The translations under genes were made by a program, and so were the position numbers. 64,000 bases of DNA, from contig JAHLYR010000068.1 in NCBI GenBank assembly GCA_025128025.1, forward strand, positions 62,001 to 126,000, written 5' to 3'. The stretch comes from Synechococcus sp. CS-1330 (GTDB taxonomy: Bacteria > Cyanobacteriota > Cyanobacteriia > PCC-6307 > Cyanobiaceae). Shown here piece after piece: positions 8,462-20,800 of the stretch (position 1 is its first letter; each line of letters starts with the position of its first letter). Under the pieces are notes generated by a model that had not been told where the DNA came from, ran no database searches, and worked only from the letters and a program-made list of their open reading frames with translations.

Positions 8462-9559
8462 TTAACGGGTGGGGAATTGGCGGCCTTTCCAGCTAATCGA
8501 TCCCCGCTCCAGGTTGAGGATCGCCAGCAGGAACACCCCCAGAAAAAACAAGACCGGAATCGGAAACACCAAATTGATCCAGCCAAAGCTGCCAATGCGG
8601 CGGGTGATCAGCAGTAGTTGCAGGGCGTAACCGCCGTAGAGCACCAGGTTGGGCTCGAGGGAGTGGTCGCCCACCATCGGCCAGTTCAGCAGGGCGGCGG
8701 GCAGGCACCAAGCGGCCCAGAACAGGCCCGAGAGCCATAGCAGCACTGCAAGCATCCAGGGCCAGTGCACCTCACCGGCGGCGGTGGCGAAGTTTTTGTC
8801 AAACCCAATCACCATGTCGCCAAGACCGCCGGGATACATGCGGTAGGCCAGGCTGCCGTGGCCTAAAAAAGCGCTTACCGGCAGTCCTGCTGCTTCATAG
8901 CGGTGAGCCAAAAACCAGTCTTCGACCACCTTGTCTGCCACCGAGGCGTGGCCGCCGATGCGGTAGTAGTCGCAGCGGCTAGTCACCATCGCTGGGCCAA
9001 AGGCCACCCCACCGTTTGCCCCCAGGGGAACCGCCATCAACCCCACCAGGTTGAACAGCACAGAGAGTTGTTCGTAGGGCTTTTCGGTGCGGTGGAAGGG
9101 CTGAACCGACACCAGACCGCCCTGGCGCTGCTGGTTGGCGATCAGGTGGGCCAGGAAGCTGGGATTGGGTTCGGTGTCGGCATCTAGGAAAACAAGTAGC
9201 TCCCCAGAACTTGCCGCGGCGCCTTGATGAAGCGCCCAGGTTTTGCCGCACCATCCCGCTGGCAGCGGTTCTGATGCCAGCACTGTGACTCCGGCGGCGG
9301 CTGCAAGGGCTGCGGTGGCGTCGCTGGAGTGGTCGTCGATCACGATCACCTCTAGGGGCTGCAGGCTCTGCAGGGCCAGGGCCTGCAATAGCCGCGGCAG
9401 GGTGAGGGCCTCGTTGCGGGCGGGAATTAATACCGACACTCGCGGCTCACCGCTCGGCGCCAGCCCAGGCAGGGCAGGCATGGGCTGGCACAGCAACCAG
9501 CCCAGCAACCAGCGCACCAGCAGGGAAATAGCCAGGGGGTCTGGAATCACTAGGGTCAT
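8462..9559 (-). CDS. GT2 glycosyltransferase with membrane helices
   Basis: Second family 2 glycosyltransferase of the window, 365 residues. It shows VSVLIPARNEALTLPRLLQ, VIVIDDHSSDAT, PLPAGWCGKTWAL and FLDADTEPNPSF, and later DKVVEDWFLAHRYE. Hydrophobic helices stand before and after the catalytic domain. The architecture is like the enzyme at 5804 and like carotenoid or lipid glycosyltransferases. The start is the ATG complementary to 9557-9559; the frame continues upstream but there it overlaps the lipase gene, which lies 14 bases away on the same strand. The two GT2 genes flank the desaturase on opposite strands, suggesting a small envelope-lipid neighbourhood. Confidence 0.8.
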   Translation of the reverse strand: MTLVIPDPLAISLLVRWLLGWLLCQPMPALPGLAPSGEPRVSVLIPARNEALTLPRLLQALALQSLQPLEVIVIDDHSSDATAALAAAAGVTVLASEPLPAGWCGKTWALHQGAAASSGELLVFLDADTEPNPSFLAHLIANQQRQGGLVSVQPFHRTEKPYEQLSVLFNLVGLMAVPLGANGGVAFGPAMVTSRCDYYRIGGHASVADKVVEDWFLAHRYEAAGLPVSAFLGHGSLAYRMYPGGLGDMVIGFDKNFATAAGEVHWPWMLAVLLWLSGLFWAAWCLPAALLNWPMVGDHSLEPNLVLYGGYALQLLLITRRIGSFGWINLVFPIPVLFFLGVFLLAILNLERGSISWKGRQFPTR

Positions 9560-9573
9560 GCTCGGGTTCCAGT

Positions 9574-10170
9574 TCAGGGGCGCAGCAATTCGGCAACCAG
9601 TGGCTCCAGCGCCGCGGGATGTTGCAGCAGCTGCTGGTGGGTGCGCACGGGCAAGGGATGCTGCGGACCCAGCGGCAATACGGCGCGCCAACCAGGCAGC
9701 ACCATCAGGTCGGCAGCGCAGAAGAAGCTGCAGCACTCCACGCCGTCTAGTCCCTCGAGATTGGTGTTGAGCTTGCGCAGCAGCGGGCTGCCCCACTTCA
9801 TGTCGGCGATGCCAGCCAGTAGCCAGCTGGGCCAGGGCTGAGCCGTGAGAGTGCCCTGCTGGGGGCTACCGACGCTGATGAAGCGGCGGGTGCGGGATCG
9901 GCCGCCCTGAAGTTGGATCCAGGTACGGCCGATCACGCCGCCCATTGAGAAGCCCAGCAGGTCGATTTGGGTGTGGGGACCAAAGGTTGCTTCGATTTGG
10001 CTGCCCAGCCGGTGAGCTAGCTCCAGGATCGGAGTGGCACCAAGGCGATTTGGTAGGTAAGGGATCAGCAGTGGAGAACGCCTCTCATCCAGCTGGATTT
10101 TGAGGCGATCAAAAAGGCGTGGCGTGTCCCACAGACCATGCACCAGCACCAAGGGGGGAGCGCTTGCCAT
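9574..10170 (-). CDS. Alpha/beta hydrolase (lipase/esterase-like)
   Basis: Protein of 198 residues with the alpha/beta-hydrolase pattern. The oxyanion-hole start LVLVHGLWDTPRLF is near the N-terminus, and the nucleophile elbow GFSMGG near residue 74 gives the catalytic serine. The layout resembles small triacylglycerol lipases and EstA/PGAP1-like esterases. No signal peptide is seen, so it should be cytoplasmic or membrane-associated. It sits just upstream of the second GT2 gene and is probably cotranscribed. Substrate is unknown. Confidence 0.8.
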   Translation of the reverse strand: MASAPPLVLVHGLWDTPRLFDRLKIQLDERRSPLLIPYLPNRLGATPILELAHRLGSQIEATFGPHTQIDLLGFSMGGVIGRTWIQLQGGRSRTRRFISVGSPQQGTLTAQPWPSWLLAGIADMKWGSPLLRKLNTNLEGLDGVECCSFFCAADLMVLPGWRAVLPLGPQHPLPVRTHQQLLQHPAALEPLVAELLRP

Positions 10171-10203
10171 GGGATCAGGCTAGGAAGCCGGTTGGTTCCC
10201 ATC

Positions 10204-10228
10204 AAAAAGCCGCCCCCGTAGGGACGGC
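10204..10228 (-). terminator. Rho-independent terminator of the RNA-binding protein gene
   Basis: Read on the minus strand, an eight-base-pair GC-rich stem (GCCGTCCC pairing with GGGGCGGC around a TACG tetraloop) is followed by five T residues. It lies about 50 bases after the stop of the RRM gene. A second perfect hairpin, GGGTCAC-N4-GTGACCC, occupies 10233-10250 between the stop codon and this terminator. Confidence 0.85.
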
Positions 10229-10275
10229 CTATGGGTCACCGGAGTGACCCTGAAATCAACCTTTGTGAGCGGGGC

Positions 10276-10611
10276 TCAGTAGCGGCTGCCGCCACCGCCG
10301 TAGCCACCACCGTTGTAGCCACCGCCACCGCCGAAGTCGCGGCGACCGCCGCCGCCGCCACCGCCGCTGCCGCGTGGCTCAGCTTTGTTGACGCGGATGG
10401 CGCGACCCATCCACTCAACGTCTTGGAGGTCTTCAATTGCCTTGGTCTCTTCGGCCTCGTTGGCCATTTCGACAAAAGCGAAACCGCGCTTGCGGCCGGT
10501 GTCGCGGTCGAGGGGGAGGCTGCACTTGCTCACCTGTCCGTACTGGCTGAACAGATGCTGTACATCTTCCGCTTCTGCATCGAAGGAAAGATTGCCGACG
10601 TAAATGGTCAT
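10276..10611 (-). CDS. Glycine-rich RRM RNA-binding protein (Rbp family)
   Basis: RNA-binding protein of 111 residues. A single RRM covers about residues 1-80, with RNP2 (IYVGNL) at the N-terminus and RNP1 (KRGFAFVEM) near residue 43. The tail is made of glycine, tyrosine, arginine and serine. This is the architecture of cyanobacterial Rbp proteins, which bind mRNA, are often cold-induced, and in some species help place photosystem mRNAs at thylakoids. A long leader of more than 200 bases upstream is common for these genes; here the region 10612-10819 has no other clear feature. Confidence 0.93.
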   Translation of the reverse strand: MTIYVGNLSFDAEAEDVQHLFSQYGQVSKCSLPLDRDTGRKRGFAFVEMANEAEETKAIEDLQDVEWMGRAIRVNKAEPRGSGGGGGGGRRDFGGGGGYNGGGYGGGGSRY

Positions 10612-10819
10612 GAACTCAGAAACTATGAATTGATCCTTCGACGGCCCAACAGAAAGTGGTCAGCTCGCTAGAGAGAAATCTTTGAATCACTTTTCACCAT
10701 ACATGGCCGCCTAACCCGTCTGTCGAAACCGCCCCTAACGACGTGTGCTTTGACCAGCGGTGTGATGCCAGATGCCCAAACCCTGGCTAGGGATGGGGTG
10801 TCCCAAGCCATGCATCGCC

Positions 10820-10984
10820 ATGTCGAAAGCCCAGCTCACAGCCTTCATGGTCAAGGTTGATGCTGATACGGCCCTAAGGGCCCGGGTTGATGCCGCCGGC
10901 AGTGTCGATGCGGTAGTGGCGATTGCCCTAGAGCAGGGCCATGCCTTTTCTCCAGCTTCCTGGTCTCGCGCCCAGCGCCTCTGA
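10820..10984 (+). CDS. Nif11-domain small protein
   Basis: A 54-residue protein resembling the Nif11 family, with the start MSKAQLTAFMVKVDADTALR, then VDAAGSVDAVVAIALEQGH and a short polar tail. Nif11 domains are found in leader peptides of cyanobacterial lanthipeptides and in stand-alone proteins of unknown role. There is no Gly-Gly cleavage site with a cysteine-rich core after it, and no lanthipeptide synthetase is nearby. It is therefore best seen as a stand-alone Nif11 protein. The frame is open upstream, but the conserved part begins at this ATG. Confidence 0.75.
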   Translation: MSKAQLTAFMVKVDADTALRARVDAAGSVDAVVAIALEQGHAFSPASWSRAQRL

Positions 10985-11000
10985 GCGCAGTCGCGCCTGC

Positions 11001-11384
11001 TTAGGTCCAGGGCCTGAAGGTGGCGGGCTGGTATTTGACAATGCCAATCCGCCAGCGCCGCTCGGCCAGTTGCTTCAGGCTGGCCAGCAACTCTTCAGTT
11101 GTGCCGCCGGCGATCCAGTCGGCCTTGATCAATGGCAACCGCTCGCTCATCACCTCGAGCGGCATCTCCAATAGCAACAGGCTGTCTTCAGCAGCGGCGC
11201 GCCGCAGGGGCCCCTCGTCACTGCGCTGCCACAGCCTCAGCAGCAGCTCCAGGGCCAGGGTGAGGCCTGCTTCGCCGGGTTCGCCGTCGCTGTCTTCCCG
11301 CTGGGACTTGCCGGTTAGGGGCAGGGCCCGCTTGCCATCGAGTTCGACTAGGGCCAGGGCCACCAGGTAGGGAGCGTCAGCCAT
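11001..11384 (-). CDS. Hypothetical protein (127 aa)
   Basis: Soluble protein convergent with the Nif11-like gene, starting MADAPYLVALALVELDGKRALP. It has a helical middle and an ending rich in tryptophan and arginine (LAERRWRIGIVKYQPATF). An ATG nine bases upstream is also possible. Codon use is like that of neighbours. No family is recognised, and no motif suggests a reaction. Confidence 0.6.
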   Translation of the reverse strand: MADAPYLVALALVELDGKRALPLTGKSQREDSDGEPGEAGLTLALELLLRLWQRSDEGPLRRAAAEDSLLLLEMPLEVMSERLPLIKADWIAGGTTEELLASLKQLAERRWRIGIVKYQPATFRPWT

Positions 11385-11552
11385 GGAATTCAAATTGCTT
11401 CTTTCACCATGGCTGACGAGGCTGCCTTGGTGTGGAAACTGACACTTATCAGGTCTTCTGTTGCCGTTGGCGGATCGAGCAGCCCCACCGGCATTTGCCG
11501 GGACTAAGTTTTCAGCCGTTCGTTTTCAACTCCTTTCAAGGGAGCCAGCGCC

Positions 11553-11771
11553 ATGTCGAGCATTGCTGACCAGTTGGTGACCTATCGCTCAGCTCTGGCG
11601 GAGGCCACGGAGCGGGGAGATCAGGCCGTTGCCCGCAAGCTTGAGCAGCAGATCAAGGAGCTGCAGGATTTTCAGGTGCGCCATCCGGAGGAAACCGAGG
11701 CTCCAACACCGTTTGAGGTGTTCTGTGATCTCAACCCATCGGATGTCAATTGCCTCGTCTACGACGATTGA
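11553..11771 (+). CDS. CP12-like Calvin-cycle regulatory protein
   Basis: A 72-residue protein whose C-terminus, FEVFCDLNPSDVNCLVYDD, carries the CP12 pattern of two cysteines eight residues apart, an NP between them and a final YDD. In CP12 this tail binds GAPDH, and the cysteine pair senses redox state to assemble the inactive GAPDH-CP12-phosphoribulokinase complex. The N-terminal half is helical (LAEATERGDQAVARKLEQQ) and lacks the AWDxVEE core and N-terminal cysteine pair of plant CP12, as in picocyanobacterial variants. It has a clear terminator after it and is a one-gene unit. Confidence 0.78.
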   Translation: MSSIADQLVTYRSALAEATERGDQAVARKLEQQIKELQDFQVRHPEETEAPTPFEVFCDLNPSDVNCLVYDD

Positions 11772-11795
11772 GCTCTGGCTCAATTTTCGTTTTTG
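11768..11795 (+). terminator. Rho-independent terminator after the CP12-like gene
   Basis: Perfect six-base-pair stem TTGAGC-TCTG-GCTCAA starting within the stop codon region, followed by TTTT CG TTTTT. It separates the CP12-like gene from the convergent potassium channel gene. Confidence 0.85.
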
Positions 11796-11807
11796 TAGGG
11801 GTAAGGG

Positions 11808-12941
11808 TTATGTGGACATCACGTCCACACTTTTAAGGGCGTTGCCAAGCAGCCGGGTGAATAGGTCCAGCTGCTCCTGACTGCCCATCACAACAAGCAT
11901 CTGGCCCGGGGCCAGGCGAGTGTCGCTACCGGGATTTGCCAGCAATTCCGGCCGCTGTGGGGAGTACTGGGACCCCCGGTACTGCTTCGGCACATCGTTG
12001 CCTGCCCGCTGGGGCGGCACGATCGCCAGCACTAGGGCCCCAGAGCGCGAGCCGAGCTGGAGTTCCGCCAGGGATGCGCCATTGAGGCTGCCAAGGTCAG
12101 CTGGGTCGCTGCTTAGCAGAAATTCCTCCACCTCGCAGCCAGAGCCAGCCAAAAGGTCCATGAAGGTCACTGCCAGGGGCCGTAGGGCGGTGGCGGCCAT
12201 GGTGCGCCCCCCACTGACATATGGGCTCACCACTTGATCGGCGCCTGCTAGGCGCAGCTTGCGTTCCGCTTCCTCACTGTCGGAACGGGCTATGAGCCGG
12301 CAGTTGGGCGCCATACCCCGGGCGCTCAGCACCACGTAGAGGTTGGATGCGTTATTGGGTAGGGCCGCCACCAAGGCACGGCAGCGGTGGATGCCGGCAT
12401 CCAGCAGGGTTTCATCGAGGGTGGCGTCGGCCATCAGCACGGCCAGCCCCCGCTCTTCGGCTGCCTCGCGGCGCTCCGCGTCCATCTCCACCACCAGCAG
12501 GGGAACGTTTTCCCTGGCAAGTTGTTCGGCGATCTCGCGGCCGATGCGGCCATAGCCGCAAAGGATCACATGGTTCTGCATGGTGGATAGCCAACTGCGG
12601 AATCGGCGCTCGCGCAGGCGCCGGAAGTACCCGGATTCAGACAGACCCAGCACCCCTTGGATACTGATCTGCACCACCACCAGACCGCCCAGGATCAGCA
12701 GGGTGGTGACCACCCGCCCACCGGCGCTCAGGATCTGGGTGTGCCCGTCGCTGAATCCCAGGGTGCTGAGCGTGATCAGCACCATCCAGTAGGAATCCCC
12801 CCAATCCCACCCCTCACTGAGGTGGTAGCCGATGGCGCCGGCATTTACCAGCATGGCCAGCGACAGGGGAGCCCGCCAGGGCTTGCGCGCTCGCCGAGAG
12901 GGTGGTCGTCTGGGGACGATTGACCAGAAAGGCTTGGGCAT
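11808..12941 (-). CDS. Potassium channel with RCK/TrkA-N domains, unusual filter
   Basis: Two-helix pore followed by a cytoplasmic RCK unit, 377 residues. The pore lies at about residues 25-85, and its filter reads TLSTLGFSDG instead of the canonical TVGYGD. The second helix leads into HVILCGYGRIGREIAEQLA (about residue 128), the NAD-binding Rossmann start of TrkA-N. A TrkA-C-like part follows, ending in APGQMLVVMGSQEQL. Such channels open in response to nucleotides or Ca2+ and control K+ flux. The missing second filter glycine suggests relaxed selectivity or a divergent branch. It has no obvious operon partner. Confidence 0.85.
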   Translation of the reverse strand: MPKPFWSIVPRRPPSRRARKPWRAPLSLAMLVNAGAIGYHLSEGWDWGDSYWMVLITLSTLGFSDGHTQILSAGGRVVTTLLILGGLVVVQISIQGVLGLSESGYFRRLRERRFRSWLSTMQNHVILCGYGRIGREIAEQLARENVPLLVVEMDAERREAAEERGLAVLMADATLDETLLDAGIHRCRALVAALPNNASNLYVVLSARGMAPNCRLIARSDSEEAERKLRLAGADQVVSPYVSGGRTMAATALRPLAVTFMDLLAGSGCEVEEFLLSSDPADLGSLNGASLAELQLGSRSGALVLAIVPPQRAGNDVPKQYRGSQYSPQRPELLANPGSDTRLAPGQMLVVMGSQEQLDLFTRLLGNALKSVDVMST

Positions 12942-13064
12942 GGGACCTGGACCCGGTGCTCCAGATCACGAATCCCAGATTATCGGCTGCAATTAGTTAC
13001 GGCCTGTGGGCTGATCCCGAACATTTGTAGTCGTTGTCGACAGTTGGCCTGCCAGCTCCGTTAA

Positions 13065-14387
<1,323 letters not shown>

Positions 14388-14409
14388 CCACCCGTCTCAT
14401 TAATCAGTC

Positions 14410-16074
14410 ATGGAACTCACCCTCTGGACCTACGAAGGCCCCCCTCACGTGGGTGCCATGCGCATCGCCGCCTCGATGGAGGGTGTGCACTACGTGCTGC
14501 ATGCCCCCCAGGGCGACACCTATGCCGATCTGCTGTTCACGATGATTGAACGGCGCGACCGGCGCCCGCCCGTTACCTACACCACCTTCCAGGCCCGCGA
14601 CCTGGGTGGCGATACCGCCGAGCTGGTGAAGCGTTCGATCGCTGCAGCCGTGGAGCGCTTCCAGCCCGAGGCGCTGCTGGTGGGCGAGAGCTGCACGGCC
14701 GAACTTATCCAGGACCAGCCTGGCTCCCTGGCGGCGACCATGGACTTGGGCGGCATCCCGGTGGTGAGCCTGGACCTGCCGGCCTACTCCAAAAAGGAGA
14801 ACTGGGGTGGCGCTGAAACCCTCTATCAACTGGTGCGAGGCCTGCTCAAGGCTCAGGTGCCGCCACCCGGCGAGCCCAAGCCCGATCCGACTCGCTGGCG
14901 TGCCGAGGGCCGGCGGCCGCGGGTGAATCTGCTGGGACCCAGCCTGCTGGGTTTCCGCTGCCGCGACGATGTGGGCGAGATCAGCCAGTTGCTGGCTGGC
15001 TACGGCATTGATGTGGCGGTGGTGGCGCCCCTGGGGGCCCGTCCGGCCGACCTCATGCGTATCCCCACGGCTGACGCCAATGTGAGCCTCTATCCCGAGT
15101 TGGCAGGCCCGGTATGCAGCTGGCTGGAGCGCAGCTTCGGCATGCAGACGGTGAAGACAGTGCCGATCGGTATCGGCGCTACGGCCGCCTTTTTGCGGGA
15201 GCTCCACGGGGTGCTGGGTTTGGAGCTGCCCGCTGAGCTTGAAACCGCAGCCGACGGCACCTGCGCCGCTGAACGGCGCTCGCGGCTGCCTTGGTATTCG
15301 CGCTCGGTGGACTCCACCTACCTCACCGGTAAGCGGGTATTCATTTTTGGCGACGCCACCCACGCCATCGCTGCAGCCCGCATCGCCAGCCGCGAGCTGG
15401 GCTTCAAGGTGGTCGGCCTGGGGAGCTACAGCCGCGAGCAGGCCCGGGAGGTGCGGGCGGCCGCCCAGGAGCTGGGGCTGGAGGCGTTGATCTCTGATGA
15501 CTACCTAGCCGTGGAGGCGGCGATGGCGGAGGCGGCACCGGAGCTGGTGCTGGGCACCCAGATGGAGCGCCACAGCGCCAAGCGCCTCGGCATCCCCTGT
15601 GCCGTGATCAGCTCACCGCTGCACGTTCAGGATGTGCCAGCGCGCACCTCGCCCCAGATGGGTTGGGAGGGGGCAAATGTGATCTTCGACAGCTGGGTGC
15701 ATCCGCTGATGATGGGTCTGGAGGAGCACCTGATCGGCATGTTCCGCCACGATTTTGAATTCGTGGATGGACACCTCAGCCACTTGGAGGGTGCCAGTGC
15801 CCCCGCCAAGCACCCCACTGCTACTGCCACGGCCACTGCGACTTCTACTGCTACAGCAACTGCTGCCCCCCCAGCTAATGGCACTGCGCCAGCCAGCATT
15901 CCCGGCGATGGGGTGATCGTTTGGAGCCCGGATGGTGAAGCTGAGCTGGCCAAGATCCCCTTCTTTGTGCGGGGCAAGGTGCGTAAAAACACGGAGGCCT
16001 ACGCCCGCGAGCAGGGCCTAGCTCTGATCGACAGCGAAGCCCTTTATGAGGCCAAGGCCCATTTCGCTCCATGA
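14410..16074 (+). CDS. chlB: Light-independent protochlorophyllide reductase subunit B
   Basis: ChlB partners ChlN, supplies the aspartate ligand to the NB cluster and holds the substrate pocket. The N-terminus [18 protein letters not shown], the [12 protein letters not shown] segment and HVQDVPAR are clear ChlB features. After a catalytic part of about 465 residues comes an unusual alanine-threonine linker (residues about 474-495, repeated TA units). The C-terminal PCP_red domain, with [15 protein letters not shown], follows the linker. At 554 residues it is longer than most ChlB proteins, and the linker explains the extra length. Confidence 0.97.
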   Translation: MELTLWTYEGPPHVGAMRIAASMEGVHYVLHAPQGDTYADLLFTMIERRDRRPPVTYTTFQARDLGGDTAELVKRSIAAAVERFQPEALLVGESCTAELIQDQPGSLAATMDLGGIPVVSLDLPAYSKKENWGGAETLYQLVRGLLKAQVPPPGEPKPDPTRWRAEGRRPRVNLLGPSLLGFRCRDDVGEISQLLAGYGIDVAVVAPLGARPADLMRIPTADANVSLYPELAGPVCSWLERSFGMQTVKTVPIGIGATAAFLRELHGVLGLELPAELETAADGTCAAERRSRLPWYSRSVDSTYLTGKRVFIFGDATHAIAAARIASRELGFKVVGLGSYSREQAREVRAAAQELGLEALISDDYLAVEAAMAEAAPELVLGTQMERHSAKRLGIPCAVISSPLHVQDVPARTSPQMGWEGANVIFDSWVHPLMMGLEEHLIGMFRHDFEFVDGHLSHLEGASAPAKHPTATATATATSTATATAAPPANGTAPASIPGDGVIVWSPDGEAELAKIPFFVRGKVRKNTEAYAREQGLALIDSEALYEAKAHFAP

Positions 16075-16092
16075 TGGCTTGGATGGCAATAG

Positions 16093-17120
<1,028 letters not shown>

Positions 17121-17121
<1 letters not shown>

Positions 17122-17831
17122 TGGATGGGGGATCCAACCCGCGCCAGCAGAGCTACGGCCAGCTGCTGATCGTCTGTCTGTTGGTGCTGATCACCTTCAC
17201 CCTGCCCCAACCCTGGAATCGTCTTTCCTCCTTGGGCTATCTGCTCATGGCTCTTGTGATGATCCGGGGCCTGGGTAATCCCACCGGCAGCCTGCAGTTC
17301 GGCACTCTGCCGCGGCGGCTATTCAAGGGGCTAGGAGTTGCGGCAATTGCCGTTGGTCTGCTCTGGTATTTCACCCCGCTGGAGCTGCGCAGCACCGGCA
17401 TCCCGTTGATTGCCCTGTGGGCCTTATTTAGCGGTTGGAGTGCTATCCGCCTAATCAGGGGCCTGGCCCAAGAGCGACGGGTGTCGGATGTGGTGTTGCG
17501 AGGGGCGCTGGCGGGCTACCTGATGCTCGGCTTGGCGGCCGGCTTGCTCTGTTGTGCTCTGGAGACGATTGATTCAGCCAGCTTCAGCAATGTGCAGTTA
17601 CTGCCGGAAGATCTTGGTCAGACAAGTCCAGTTTGGGGCCTCAATTTTGTGCGACTCAACTACTTCGCCTTTGTGAGTCTCACCACGATGGGCTATGGCG
17701 ATGTGATTCCCGAGAGCCCCCAGGCCCAGATGGTGAGCGTGGCCATCGCCATAGCGGGCACGTTTTATGTGGCCGCAGTGATGGGGGTGTTGATTAGCCG
17801 TCTTACGGTGCAGGAAAGTAAGCAGCCTTAG
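17121..17831 (+). CDS. Ion channel family protein (K+ channel pore)
   Basis: Membrane protein of about 236 residues with roughly six hydrophobic segments. A potassium channel pore lies near the C-terminus: the filter TTMGYGDVIPESP is followed by a helix ending VMGVLISRLT. The large N-terminal hydrophobic region has no recognisable voltage-sensor charge pattern. Its ATG overlaps the chlL stop (TGATG), suggesting translational coupling, although a link to chlorophyll synthesis is not evident. The 3' end overlaps the convergent RND gene by 29 bases. Selectivity for K+ is inferred from the GYGD filter. Confidence 0.82.
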
Positions 17832-20800
17832 GGGTGCCCCGCTCCCAGCCCTTGACGATTCGGTAAACCACCGGCACCGCGAACAGGCTGAGGACGGTGG
17901 CCACCAGTAGCCCCGAAAACACCACCGTGCCGATACTCACCCGGCTGCCTGAGCCGAAGCCACTGGCCAGTAGCAGGGGCACGAAGCCCGCCAGGGAGGA
18001 AATGGCCGTAAGCAGGATCGGCCTTAGGCGGGCGATAGCGGCCCCCCGGATCGCCGTGTCTAGATCCAGTCCTTCGGCCATGCGCTGGTTGGCAAACTCC
18101 ACGATCAAGATGCCGTTCTTGGCGGCCAGGCTTACCAGCACCAGTAAGCCCATCTGGCCATAAACGTCCAGGGGCAGGCCCCGCAGCATCAGGCCGCCGA
18201 TGGCCCCAAGCATTGCCAGTGGCACGGTCACCAGGATGATGAAGGGGTCGGCAAAGTTGTCGTAGAGGGCTGCCAGCACCAGCACCATCACCAAGATCGC
18301 CAAGGCAAACACCCTCACGTTGCCGCCACCGGCGCGCGACTCTTCCCGAGCCAGGCCGGCCCATTCCAATTCGGTGCTGCCGCCCAGCTGCCGCTGCACT
18401 TCCATCAGGCTGGCCATGGCCTGGCCACTGCTCACGCCAGGGCGGGGCAGGGCCCGGATGCTGATCGAACGCACCAGCCGGGTGTGATTGATCGATGTAG
18501 GGCCTGTTTCTTGTTCGATCCGCACCAATTGGGCCAGGGGGATTAGCTGGCCGTCACGGGTTTTCACCTGCAGGGCGAGCACGTCATCGGTGCTGCGACG
18601 CGAGGCGCCGTCGAGTTGCACAATCACCTTGCGCACCTGGTCGCTCTCGAAGCTGTCATTGACGTAGTCACTGCCGAAGCTGGCTCCGAGGGTGTCGACC
18701 ATGGTGCTGAGATCCACCCCAAGCGAGGCCATCTGCAGCCGATCTGGCACAAGCTGCACCAGGGGGGCACCGGCGGTGAAGCGGGTTGAAACCCGTTCAA
18801 AGCGATTTGTGGCTTGGGCGGCCTCGATTAAGGCCTGGGCTTGCTGCTCGAAGTCAGAGAGGCTGAGTTGACCGTTGCTGTTGTCCAGCAGTTCAAGCTC
18901 GAGCCCGCCCTCGGCACTAAAACCGCGCACAGAGGGGGCCTCGCTGATCTGCACCACTGCACCGGTGATGCGGCGGCGCAACTCGCCATTGAGGCGCTGT
19001 CCCACGACCCGAGTAGCTGACTCGGCGCTGCGGCGCTGCTCGATCGGCGCCAGACGCAGGTAGAAAATGCCTTTATTGGGGCTGCTGTCTCCAAAGGAGC
19101 GCCCTGCATAGAAGGTTGCCCGAGTGATCAGCGGCTCGTCGGCCACCACCTGGCGCACCTGGTCCAGCACCAGTTGGGTCTGCTGCAATCCGAGGCCATC
19201 GGCCAGAATCACAACCCCGCGCAGCTGACCGTTGTCCTCTTGGGGGATGAAGGCTTTGGGCAGGGCTTGCAGGGCGAATCCCGTGATAATTAAGCCAGCC
19301 AGCAGCAGGGACATCACCAGCCGCCGCCGCTCCATAGTCCAAGCCAGCCAGCTCCCGTAGGGCACCTCCAGTCCCTCGAGCCAGCGCCGCGGCGGGTCGA
19401 TCCAACGCAGCAACCAGGCCGGTTCGCGGCGCTTGGGGTTTAGTAGTCGGCTGCTGGCTACCGGCGTGAAGCTCAGGGCATTCAGGGTGGAGAAGGCGAT
19501 GGCGCCGCTGATCGTGATTGCGATCGGGGCGTACAGCCGGCCCAAGCTGCCCCCCAGGCCCCGCACCGGGATGAACACCACCACCAGGGCTAGGGAGGTA
19601 GCTACCACGGCCCCGCCCAGCTCGGCCATTGCTTCGCGGGCGGCTTGTAGGGGCGGCTTGCCAGCCTCCAGCCGGCGGCCAATGTCCTCGCTCACCACGA
19701 TGGCGTCGTCCACCACCAGCCCAGAGGCCAGCACCAAGCCAAACAGGGTGAGGGTGTTGAGTGATTGGCCGGCAAGCTTCAGCACGCTCAACGAGCCGAT
19801 CAAGGCCACTGGCACTGCGGCAGCTGTGATCAGGGCCAGGCGGCTGTTGCCAAGGCCAAGAAGTAGCACCAAGAACACCAGCAACACCGCATCACGCAGG
19901 CTGTCGAGGGTGCCCTGGATGCTGCCGCGCACAAAGTCGGCCTCATCAACAATCAGCTGCTGATCCACCCCGGGCGGAAATTGGGGTGCAAGCTCATCGA
20001 GAGCTGCATTAACCGCTTTGCTAACGGCGATGGCGTTGCTGCCGTCGCGCTGGTTGATCAGCACGGCTACCGCTGGTCTGCCTTGCAGGTTGGTGGCGAT
20101 CGTGTCGTAGCTCTCGCTGCCCAGGCTCACTCGGCCCACATCCCGCAGCAGGGTGACGCCGCCATTAGTGCTGCGGGCCACCACCAGCTGCTCCAATTCC
20201 GCCGGACTGCGCAGGCGCCCCTCCATGCGCAGCGGCAGGGTGAGCTCCTGGCCGCTGGGGCTGGGGGCTTCACCCATTTGGCCCAAGGCAGCCAGCACGT
20301 TTTGCTGCTGCAGGGCCGTGCGCACATCGGCGATGGTGAGGCCTCGCTCCTCGAGTTGGGCCGGGTTGAGCCAGAGCCTGAAGGCCAGGCTGTTACCACC
20401 TGCAAGGGTGACGTTGCCCACCCCAGGCACTCGCTGCAGCTTCTCTTTCACCACCTGATCGAGCCAGCCGCTCAAAAAGGTTTCGCCATAGAGCTTGGGA
20501 TCGGCACTGAAGCTCAGAATCATCAGCAGGTCGTCGGAGCTGCGCCGCACCTGCACCCCGAAGCGCGCCACCGGTGCTGGCAGCTGGCGGGTTATCACCG
20601 CCACTTCGTTCTGGGTGTTGATCTGATTGAGCTCGGGGTCGCCGCCCTCGAATCCCAGGGTGATGGAGCTGCCGTTGGCTGAGCTGGTCGAGCGGATGCT
20701 GTCGAGCCGCTCGAGGCCATTGAGCTGTTGCTCCAGCAGGGCGGTGACCCCCTGCTCCACCACCTCTGGGCCGGCGCCTGGGTAGGTGGCTCGCACCGTG

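Noticed and set aside
10620-10819. Possible cold-shock leader or regulatory RNA upstream of the RRM gene
   Set aside because: Length fits, but no convincing conserved structure could be drawn by eye.
15818-15875. ACT/GCC repeat inside chlB as a CRISPR or tandem repeat array
   Set aside because: It is an in-frame Ala-Thr coding repeat; unit length and spacing do not fit CRISPR.
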